Below, piece by piece: positions 1 through 5,919 of a DNA stretch of 10,339 nt. Positions within the stretch are counted from its first letter, which is position 1. Every line of letters starts with the position of its first letter. The position numbers and the translations under genes were made by a program. The notes under the pieces are model-generated. The model had not been told where the DNA came from, did no database searches, and worked only from the letters and a program-made list of their open reading frames with translations. This DNA comes from Bordetella parapertussis (lineage in GTDB: Bacteria > Pseudomonadota > Gammaproteobacteria > Burkholderiales > CAIKXV01): the NCBI GenBank assembly GCA_945877995.1, contig CAMDXD010000116.1:1-10339 (forward strand), in the 5' to 3' direction.

Positions 1-1336
1 TGCTGGCCGGGTACGCCATCGAGCGTGCCAGGCATGCGATCAGTTCATCGGCATCCTTGCTGTGCGTGTTCAGGTTGAGCGTGCCCGATGCACCGACCAC
101 CGTGACCGCATTGTCGCCCGCAGCGAAACCGCGGTCGGCGTGCAGCGGCGCCCACGGACTCGCCGCCTCGTTCTCGGCGCAGCAGAACAGGAGCTTGCCC
201 GGCTGGCCGTGGGTCGCGCGGTCCATCTCGGCCGGCCATGCACCACCGATGTTCTGCATCACCAGCCGCAGCGCACGGCCCAGCGTCGCGTTCGGAAGGT
301 TGCCCTGCCCGAGGCAGTTGATGCCAGCGTTCATGCCGAGCGCCAGCGCGATCGGTCCGTTGACGATCAGCCAGGTCGTGACCGGGTTGGTGGTCGACTG
401 CACGGCCTGCAGGTTGAACGCGGGATCGGCAGCGGCCTCTACCGCGGCGATCAGCACCGGCAGGTGGGCGGGCACGCAGCCAGCCATCACCGCATTGACC
501 GCGATCAGCTCGACGGTGGCTGCACCGAAGCCGGGAGCGAGCGTCGCGACGACCGCCGTCGGCGCCCGGCTGCTGCCGGAAAGCATGCGGGCGACGCGCG
601 CTGGCGTCGGCGGGATCACCGGCAGGCCGTCACTCCAGCGCCGGTCGCTGCAGGCCTGGTGGAAGGCTTCGATATCGGCGGGCAGCTCGATCAGCCTGCC
701 ATCGGCCGTACCAGTGGCTGGCGCAGCGCCGGTATCCGCCCCCGCCCGTGCCGCGCCAGCAGCCGCAGCGAGGCGTACCGTCTCGGCGATGCGCTCGACC
801 AGCGTGACCGCCAGCGACGCGACCTCTTCGCGCGACCGCGACCCGAACGGATGCTCGATGATCAGCAGCGGCTGGTCTGGCGCACCGAGCGCCTTCGCCT
901 GGGCCCGAGCGAGGCCGCTGAATGCCGTGGAGCACACGCTGATTGCGAACGCGCCGCGGCGGCCGATCGAGACGGAGTCGTGGACACTCCACGACGCACA
1001 GGACCCTCAGTCGCCAGAACCGCTGATCACCACCATGCTTTCGGACGCCAACCGGTCTAGCACCGAGGGGTCGGCACCGATCGACGCGTTCGGCTTGCGG
1101 TGCCGCAGCACCCGCGCCACCCCATGCCTGGACCGCAGCAGTTGCTCGAGGTCGTCGGCGAGCAGCGAGAAATTGGGCTTGGAGTTGTCGATGAAGGCGA
1201 CCGTCGCACCGGCGAGCAATCCGGTGAACCGTGCCGCTGGCGCGTGGACGGCTGCATGGCTCGGTGCGACGGGATCGAGCACGGCCAGCGTGGCACCGCC
1301 GCTACCGGTCGCAGTGCTGTCGGGGATGACGGACAT
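1..1336 (-). CDS. UGSC-family selenoprotein, read through an in-frame UGA; 3' end beyond the window
   Basis: The start is ATG at 1336-1334, preceded by AAGGAAG (1341-1347). After 109 codons the frame meets TGA (1007-1009), inside GSGD-U-GSC-ASWSVHD at residues 106-120. I re-read codons 1006 to 2 by hand: no further stop, and codon use matches the neighbouring genes. That gives 445 visible residues with the C terminus missing. Residues about 15-190 match the UGSC domain: FIDNSKPN near 48-55, a KP at about 83, then the U/C-G-S-C redox-type motif at 110-113. An Ala/Gly-rich linker (190-212) leads to a second domain starting WSDGLPVIPPTPARV (234-248), with GCVP, INCLGQGN and FCCAENE cysteine motifs. 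In this family U is selenocysteine or cysteine, so a redox or nucleophilic role is likely; the substrate is unknown. The gene is divergent from the MmgE/PrpD gene. A nonsense mutation is the alternative, but it fits poorly with the exact motif position and the downstream hairpin. Confidence 0.88.
977..995 (-). promoter_or_regulatory. Candidate bacterial SECIS hairpin
   Basis: On the minus strand, 11 nt after the UGA, GUCGUGG pairs with CCACGAC in a perfect 7-bp stem closing the five-base loop AGUGU. The apical loop starts 18 nt after the UGA and has G as its second base. Known bacterial SECIS elements have a short stem, a small loop with a G in its first two positions, and roughly 16-37 nt between UGA and loop, so all three criteria are met. 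The element lies inside codons for residues 114-120 (ASWSVHD). I see no bulged U like the one in the E. coli fdhF element. Confidence 0.75.
1007..1009 (-). other. Selenocysteine codon (UGA recoded), residue 110
   Basis: This TGA is in frame between GSGD and GSCASWSVHD. In cysteine-containing relatives the same place reads (C)GSC, and the family name UGSC records selenocysteine here. The frame stays open for 335 codons afterwards, and a hairpin lies at 977-995. Decoding needs SelA/SelB/SelC/SelD elsewhere in the genome; none is visible here. Confidence 0.87.
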
Positions 1337-1431
1337 CGATCTTCCTTCGGGAATCGGGCAATATGAAAAGACGCATCGTTCGGGCGGAAGCTATCATAAC
1401 CACTGCTCGTCAACCCGCCTGGAGATGCACG
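1337..1431. promoter_or_regulatory. Divergent promoter region between the selenoprotein and MmgE/PrpD genes
   Basis: These 95 bp separate two divergent start codons. They hold both Shine-Dalgarno sequences: AAGGAAG at 1341-1347 for the minus-strand gene and GGAG at 1421-1424 for the plus-strand gene. The region contains the only AT-richer patches nearby (around 1359-1370 and 1391-1400). No -35/-10 pair with good spacing stands out: TTGACG (1408-1413, minus) and TATGAT (1393-1398, minus) are only 9 nt apart. Promoter function is inferred from position. Confidence 0.45.
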
Positions 1432-2850
1432 ATGCCCGATCACAGCAACCCGTCCGGCGCAGCGCCAGCGCTGCCCCTTCACGATGGGTACACGCGCGAA
1501 TTGTGCGACACGATTGCCGGCTGGAACTACGACCGGCTTCCGCCGGAAGTCGTCTCGACCAGCAAGGCGCTCATCCTGGACGCCCTCGGTGCGATCGCCG
1601 GTGCGTCGCACGCGCCCGGTATCCCGGAACTGCTCGCACGCCTGTCGCGCTGGGAACAGGCGGGCAGCGCGACCGGCCTCATCGGCCTGCGCCGGTTCTC
1701 GCCACCGACGGCCGCACTCGCCAACGGTGCCGCCGCACATGCGCTCGACTTCGACGACCAGCACGACCCGGCGCGCGTGCACACCAGTTGCGTGGTGCTG
1801 CCAGCGCTGCTCGCCACCGCCGAGGACGCGGCGCCAGTGAGCGGCCGCGACTTCATCCTCGCCTTTGCCATCGGTGCCGAGCTGCATGCGCGCCTCGGCC
1901 TGGCCTGCCACAACAGCCTCGGCCGCGGCTGGCACCCGACGATGGTCTCGGGCACGGTGGCTGCATCGATCGCCGCTGGCCGGCTGCTCGGGCTCGATGG
2001 CGAGCACATCGCCAACGGGCTGGGCTTCGCCTACCACCAGGCCAGCGGCTCGGCGCAGAGCATGCGCGATGGCGTGCTGTCGAAGCGCATCGGCGCCGGT
2101 TTCGCGTCGCGCGCTGCGGTGCTGGGCGCCTTCCTGGGCGCGGACGGGCTGACCGGCACGCGCCGCACGCTGGAGGGCAATGCCGGCCTGTTCGCGCTGT
2201 ACGAAGGCAACGAGGTGCATCCGCAACTGCTCACCGACGGCCTCGGCGAACGCTGGCGGGTACCCGAGTACAGCTTCAAGCCCTACCCGTGCTGCCGCTG
2301 CAACCACACCGCGATCGGCCTCGGCATCGGCCTGCATGCGCGCGGCATCCGTCCGGCGGACGTGGCTTCGATCGAAATCCGTATCGGCCACGTGAACTGG
2401 CTCACCGTCGGGACGCCGTACGACCCCGCGCGCAACGACGTGGTCCATGCGCAGTTCAACATCGCCTACGGCTTCGCGCGTGCGCTGCTGGATGGCCAGG
2501 TCGGCCTCGAGTCCTACCTGAAGTCGGTGATCTCGGCACCCGAGGTCGGGGTGCTCACATCGAAGACCACGATCGTCGATGACCCGTCCATCGATCCCAC
2601 GGCGATCGAACCTGCGCGGGTAAGGGTAGTGCTTGCCGGCGGTGAGGTGATCGAGGTCGGCAGCGACACCATCAAGGGCAGCCCGCAGGAGCCGATGACG
2701 CGCGACGAGCAGCGCGCGAAGTTGCGCGGTTGCCTGCGCTTCGGACTGGACGCTGGAGACGCGGCTGCAGATCGTCTGGCCGATGCAGTCGACAGGCTGG
2801 AAGCGGCACCCGACGCGGCGCGCGCATTGATCGACGCGTTCCCGCGCTGA
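1432..2850 (+). CDS. MmgE/PrpD family protein
   Basis: A 472-residue enzyme of the MmgE/PrpD superfamily, close to the usual family length. Known members include 2-methylcitrate dehydratase (PrpD), cis-aconitate decarboxylase and iminodisuccinate epimerase, all acting on small polycarboxylates in the cytoplasm. Visible family signatures are LANGAAAHALDFDDQHD (96-112), HTSCVVLPALLA (117-128), GWHPT (166-170), and the KPYPCCRCNH segment (283-292) that supplies substrate-binding residues in relatives. I chose ATG 1432 because GGAG lies 7 nt upstream and the protein then starts MPDHSNPSG, close to the family's usual start. An in-frame ATG at 1363 would overlap the promoter region and add 23 atypical residues. 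The gene is divergent from the UGSC selenoprotein and convergent with the Bug gene. Family membership is secure; the reaction and substrate are not identifiable. Confidence 0.93.
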   Translation: MPDHSNPSGAAPALPLHDGYTRELCDTIAGWNYDRLPPEVVSTSKALILDALGAIAGASHAPGIPELLARLSRWEQAGSATGLIGLRRFSPPTAALANGAAAHALDFDDQHDPARVHTSCVVLPALLATAEDAAPVSGRDFILAFAIGAELHARLGLACHNSLGRGWHPTMVSGTVAASIAAGRLLGLDGEHIANGLGFAYHQASGSAQSMRDGVLSKRIGAGFASRAAVLGAFLGADGLTGTRRTLEGNAGLFALYEGNEVHPQLLTDGLGERWRVPEYSFKPYPCCRCNHTAIGLGIGLHARGIRPADVASIEIRIGHVNWLTVGTPYDPARNDVVHAQFNIAYGFARALLDGQVGLESYLKSVISAPEVGVLTSKTTIVDDPSIDPTAIEPARVRVVLAGGEVIEVGSDTIKGSPQEPMTRDEQRAKLRGCLRFGLDAGDAAADRLADAVDRLEAAPDAARALIDAFPR

Positions 2851-2863
2851 ACACGGAGCGTCC

Positions 2864-2898
2864 CCCGGTGCAGACGCGATTCGCGCGCCTGCACCGGG
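2864..2898. terminator. Strong inverted repeat between convergent genes, possible bidirectional terminator
   Basis: CCCGGTGCAG (2864-2873) is the exact reverse complement of CTGCACCGGG (2889-2898), a 10-bp stem around a 15-nt loop that itself contains CGCGA/TCGCG. It sits in the 55-nt gap between the stop codons of the MmgE/PrpD gene (2850) and the Bug gene (2906), where a shared terminator would be expected. Neither side has a T-run, so it is not a canonical intrinsic terminator. It may block read-through as RNA structure or protect 3' ends. Confidence 0.55.
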
Positions 2899-2905
2899 CC
2901 GTGGG

Positions 2906-3880
2906 TCACTCTGCCTTGGCGCCCGACGCCTTGACCGCCCTTGCGAAGGTGACCGTCTCGGCAGCGATAAGCGCCGCCAGTTCCGCCGGCGTTCCACCGC
3001 CAGGTTCGAAGCCGAGCCCGATGAGTCGCTCGCTGACATCCGGAAGCCTGAGCACGCGGCTGATCTCGTCGCTGAGCTTGCGGACGGTCGCCGGCGGCGT
3101 ACCCGCAGCGGTCATCAGGCCTACCCAGTTGCCCAGCACGAATCCCTTGACGCCCTGCTCGGCGAAGGTCGGGACGTCCGGCATCCATTGCAGCCGCTTC
3201 TCGGACATCGCACCGATCACGCGCACCTTGCCGGTCTTCACCGCCGGCCACAGTTCCGGCACCGCGTTGGAGATCACGTGCACCTGCCCGCCGATCAGGT
3301 CAGCCGCCGCTGGCGCCGCGCCCTTGTAGGGAACGTGCACGCCCTCGATGCCGGCGGACACCTTCAACATCTCCATCGACAGGTGGCTGATCGCACCGAC
3401 GCCGCCCGAGCCGTAGACCATCTTGTTCTGCTTCGCCCACGCGATGAGTTCCGGAACGGTCTTGATCTGCAGCGTTCCGCTGACCGCCGTGATCAGCGGC
3501 GAACTGCCCAGGTAGACGACCGGCGTGAGGTCGCGCACCAGGCTGTAGCCGAGCTTCGGATAGAGCGACTGGGCGATCACGTGCGCGGTGCTGATGTTGA
3601 GCAGCGTGTAGCCGTCGGGCGCAGCCCGGGCGGCCACCTCTGCACCGACATTGCCGCCAGCCCCAGGCCGGTTGTCGACGATCACGGGCTGCTTCCACGA
3701 TTCGGTCAGCTTCTGGGCGACCACGCGCGCGAGCAGATCGTTGATGCCGCCGGGCGCGAAGGCCACCACATAGCGGATCGAGCGCTCGGGATAGGCCTGG
3801 GCGACGGCCTGGCTCGCGGCAGCCAGCGCCAGCGCGCCCCCTGCCAGCCCTGCGAGCGCACTGCGAATCGGTGCTTTCAT
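2906..3880 (-). CDS. Bug-family tripartite tricarboxylate transporter (TTT) substrate-binding protein
   Basis: A 324-residue periplasmic receptor of the Bug (TctC-like) family, which captures carboxylates or related small molecules. The N terminus is a clear Sec signal peptide: charged MKAPIR, a hydrophobic Ala/Leu core to about residue 23, and likely cleavage after AVA (27) or AQA (29). The mature start YPERSIRYVVAFAPGG, the VDNRPGAGGNVGAE segment, APDGYTLL and VPYKGAAPAAADLIGGQV are family hallmarks. I chose ATG 3880 because GAGGA lies 10 nt upstream and the signal peptide starts there; an in-frame ATG at 3949 would add 23 residues ahead of the signal. It is the last gene of the minus-strand operon, 49 nt after the isomerase gene. 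No TctA/TctB membrane genes are in the window, so it is an orphan receptor here, as is common for Bug proteins in Burkholderiales. The ligand is unknown. Confidence 0.94.
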   Translation of the reverse strand: MKAPIRSALAGLAGGALALAAASQAVAQAYPERSIRYVVAFAPGGINDLLARVVAQKLTESWKQPVIVDNRPGAGGNVGAEVAARAAPDGYTLLNISTAHVIAQSLYPKLGYSLVRDLTPVVYLGSSPLITAVSGTLQIKTVPELIAWAKQNKMVYGSGGVGAISHLSMEMLKVSAGIEGVHVPYKGAAPAAADLIGGQVHVISNAVPELWPAVKTGKVRVIGAMSEKRLQWMPDVPTFAEQGVKGFVLGNWVGLMTAAGTPPATVRKLSDEISRVLRLPDVSERLIGLGFEPGGGTPAELAALIAAETVTFARAVKASGAKAE

Positions 3881-3929
3881 CTGGACACGCTCCTCTGCGT
3901 GGAAGGGAATATCCCGGGGCGGACAGGCG

Positions 3930-4700
3930 TCACGCCGACATGCGTGCAAGCGGCGCTATCTTCGCCGGCTTGCCCTCGGAAAAAGCAAGCGAACGCAACA
4001 GGCTACCGCAGTCCTCGATCTTCGGGTCAACGCCCATCGCGCGGTAGGCCTGCCAGGCCGATGCCTGCACGGCCGAGTAGACCGGCTTGCCCAGGTCGCG
4101 CTCGAGCATCTCCAGCACTTCGAGGGCGCGCAACTGCGTGCAGGCGACGAACACCGCCTGCGAATCCGGCGTCGTCATCTCCTTCACCTTGCGATAGATC
4201 TCCTCTGGCAACACCTTGGCATGGTCGAACATGTCCAGCATGTCGAAGGTTCCAAGCTTGGTCGTGGTGATGCCATAGGCGGCGGCGAACTGCTTCAGCC
4301 GTTCGTTGGTCAGTTCGACATAGGGCGTCACCACGTCGACCTTCTTCACGCCGTTGTCGGCGAGGCAGGCGACCATCGCGCCAGCCGTGGTGACGGTGGG
4401 TGCCTTGGTGATCGCGGTCAACTGTTCGCAGATGCGGTCGTTCCACTCGGGACCTTCGAAGAAGCTGCCGCTGGTACAGCCGTAGACCACCACGTCAGGC
4501 TCGACCATCGCCACTTCGCTCGCCGCATGCTTGCTGGCCTGCTCCATGTTGCGCAGTTCCTCTGGCGTGCCCTCGCGGCCACCGGCGATGCGCGCGGTAT
4601 GCACCGACACGCCGGGCGGCGCGATGCGCCAGAACTCGGTCTCCATCGTGGTGTTGATCGACGGAACCAGCAATCCGATCCTGCCTCTCCATCCGTACAT
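3930..4700 (-). CDS. Maleate isomerase / arylmalonate decarboxylase-type Asp/Glu racemase superfamily enzyme
   Basis: A 256-residue cytoplasmic enzyme of the Asp/Glu/hydantoin racemase fold. Two cysteines sit where the family has its catalytic pair: Cys75 in YGCTSGSF (73-80) and Cys187 in VACTQL (185-190). The N-terminal GLLVPSINTTMETEF (9-23) matches the P-x-x-N-x-x-M-E pattern of maleate cis-trans isomerases and arylmalonate decarboxylases more than that of amino-acid racemases. Maleate isomerase converts maleate to fumarate through a cysteine adduct. I chose ATG 4700 because AAGGAG lies 7 nt upstream; a TTG at 4721 is also in frame, but that Shine-Dalgarno sequence lies downstream of it. 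The gene lies between the PLP-enzyme gene (61-nt gap) and the Bug gene (49-nt gap), probably on one transcript. Exact activity (isomerase, decarboxylase or racemase) is unresolved; the superfamily is secure. Confidence 0.9.
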   Translation of the reverse strand: MYGWRGRIGLLVPSINTTMETEFWRIAPPGVSVHTARIAGGREGTPEELRNMEQASKHAASEVAMVEPDVVVYGCTSGSFFEGPEWNDRICEQLTAITKAPTVTTAGAMVACLADNGVKKVDVVTPYVELTNERLKQFAAAYGITTTKLGTFDMLDMFDHAKVLPEEIYRKVKEMTTPDSQAVFVACTQLRALEVLEMLERDLGKPVYSAVQASAWQAYRAMGVDPKIEDCGSLLRSLAFSEGKPAKIAPLARMSA

Positions 4701-4732
4701 GGAATCACTCCTTCTCGACAATGGTCACTTGT

Positions 4733-4757
4733 GGGGTGCTGCGTTCGGGGTGCTGCG
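4733..4757. repeat. Short tandem direct repeat, GGGGTGCTGCG twice
   Basis: The 11-bp unit GGGGTGCTGCG occurs at 4733-4743 and again at 4747-4757, separated by TTC, in the gap between the PLP-enzyme and isomerase genes. The second copy overlaps the left arm of the 4753-4775 hairpin. It may be a small local duplication; no function is evident. Confidence 0.5.
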
Positions 4758-4775
4758 CGCCTCAGGGGCGCGCAG
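4753..4775 (-). other. Intra-operon hairpin holding the stop codon of the PLP-enzyme gene
   Basis: CTGCGCGCC (4753-4761) pairs with GGCGCGCAG (4767-4775), 9 bp of mostly G-C closing a 5-nt loop. The TGA of the PLP-enzyme gene (4762-4764) lies in the loop. There is no T-run on the minus strand after it, so full termination is unlikely. It could cause partial attenuation or mark an mRNA processing or stability boundary before the isomerase and Bug genes. The structure is read directly from sequence; its role is inferred. Confidence 0.4.
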
Positions 4776-5919
4776 AAAGGGGATCCATCGTGCGCGCGGA
4801 CAGTCCGAGCGCCTTTCCGATCATCTCAGAGGCCTTCAATCCGGTGCCGGTCAATACCGCCACCGTCGTCTCGCCCGGCCGGATGTCGCCGGCATCGAGC
4901 AGGTGCCCGAGCGCCGCGCCGACCGAGGCGCATGTCGGCTCGACATAGAACCCCATCCCGGCCAGCGTGCGCAAGGCCGCGACGATCTCGTCCTCGCCAA
5001 CCGACAGGATGCGACCGCCCGAATCGCGCACGGCGCGCAGGATCGAACGGCCGCGCGTCGGGCGCTGCGATGCGATCCCTTCGGCGAGCGTCGGTACCGG
5101 CACGATGTCCTTGTAGTCTTCCAGCCCTTCGTCGAACGCCTGCGCCAGCGGCGACACGTTGGCCGCCTGCACGCCGAAGATACGCGGCATGCGGTCGGTC
5201 TCTCCCGCGCGCATCAGTTCGGCGAAGCCGCGCTCGCAGCCGAGCACGTTCGCGCCGTAGCCCACCGGGACGATCACGTTGTCCGGCAACCGGAAGCCGA
5301 GTTGTTCCCAGAGCTCGTAGGCCAGCGTCTTGGTGCCCTCGAGGAAGTAGGGCTGCCGGTTGTGGCTCGCGTAGAACATCGACGAGGCTTCGCGCAGCGC
5401 GGCGTCGGCCACATTCTGCCGGGTGCCGGTCACCGCCACCACGTCGGCACCGTGCGCGGCCATCTGGGCGATCTTCGGATAGGACGCTGTCGCCGGCACC
5501 ATGATCCGGCAGCGCATCCCCGCTGCGGCGGCATAGGTCGAGAGCGACGCGCCGGCGTTGCCGGACGAATCCTCGAGCACGTCGGTGATGCCATGCAGCT
5601 TCAGGTAGCTCACCATCGCCGTCATGCCGCGGTCCTTGAACGAACCGGTCGGCATCACGTACTCGAGCTTCCACAGCAGGTCGACACCCTGCCACGACCT
5701 GGGCAGCAGCGGCGTCCAGCCCTCGCCCAGGGTAACCGCGCCTTCGTACGGCACGGCCATCGCGGCGGCATAGCGCCACAGGGAGCGGCGCGACGGATCA
5801 ATCCGGTCGCGCGTGATGCCTGGACATATTTCCAGGTCGACCCCGTTGCCGTCGTCGGACTGCCAGCGCGGCACGTCGGACGGATAGCGCTTGCCCGTGA
5901 CGATATCGACGTAGTTCAC
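4762..5919 (-). CDS. Threonine synthase-like fold-type II PLP-dependent enzyme
   Basis: A 385-residue PLP enzyme of the tryptophan-synthase-beta (fold type II) group, resembling threonine synthase. Lys95 in TGSFKDRG (91-98) is the expected Schiff-base lysine; EDSSGNAGAS (116-125) is the phosphate and substrate loop; GVQAANVSPLAQAF and VLTGTGLKAS near the C terminus fit the family. The N terminus (MNYVDIVTGKRYPSDVPRW) resembles the threonine synthase lead-in but has no CxxC metal-binding pair. The start is GTG 5919, giving a GTGA overlap with the hyuB stop (TGA, 5918-5916) and an AAGGAA Shine-Dalgarno sequence 8 nt upstream, so coupled translation is likely. Its place behind hyuAB, with no thrA or thrB, argues for a catabolic elimination, replacement or deamination role rather than threonine synthesis (inference). 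Fold and PLP use are secure; the reaction is not. Confidence 0.9.
   Translation of the reverse strand: MNYVDIVTGKRYPSDVPRWQSDDGNGVDLEICPGITRDRIDPSRRSLWRYAAAMAVPYEGAVTLGEGWTPLLPRSWQGVDLLWKLEYVMPTGSFKDRGMTAMVSYLKLHGITDVLEDSSGNAGASLSTYAAAAGMRCRIMVPATASYPKIAQMAAHGADVVAVTGTRQNVADAALREASSMFYASHNRQPYFLEGTKTLAYELWEQLGFRLPDNVIVPVGYGANVLGCERGFAELMRAGETDRMPRIFGVQAANVSPLAQAFDEGLEDYKDIVPVPTLAEGIASQRPTRGRSILRAVRDSGGRILSVGEDEIVAALRTLAGMGFYVEPTCASVGAALGHLLDAGDIRPGETTVAVLTGTGLKASEMIGKALGLSARTMDPLSARP

Noticed and set aside
630..992. Separate minus-strand gene of 120 codons
   Set aside because: It lies in a different frame inside the UGSC gene, with Arg/Gly-rich low-complexity translation and no family motifs; it is a high-GC shadow frame.
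1007..1009. TGA as a true stop or nonsense mutation making the UGSC gene a pseudogene
   Set aside because: The TGA falls exactly at the family's U/C position, the frame stays open for 335 codons with normal codon use, and a SECIS-like hairpin follows. A random nonsense mutation would be unlikely to meet all three.
1393..1413. TTGACG/TATGAT as a minus-strand promoter for the selenoprotein gene
   Set aside because: The spacing is only 9 bp, far from the usual 16-18 bp, so the two elements cannot form one sigma-70 promoter.
57..2582. 841-codon plus-strand open frame
   Set aside because: It spans the antisense of the selenoprotein gene and an off-frame of the MmgE/PrpD gene. Its translation is rich in Arg, Ala and Ser with no recognisable motif.
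1057..3039. 660-codon minus-strand open frame
   Set aside because: Its middle is antisense to the intact MmgE/PrpD gene and its ends are off-frame in the UGSC and Bug genes. No motif was recognised.
3905..3915. GGGA-ATA-TCCC mini-palindrome between the isomerase and Bug genes
   Set aside because: A 4-bp stem with a 3-base loop is too short to stand out from chance.
4701..4721. TTG start at 4721 for the isomerase
   Set aside because: The AAGGAG Shine-Dalgarno sequence lies downstream of this TTG and is correctly placed for ATG 4700.
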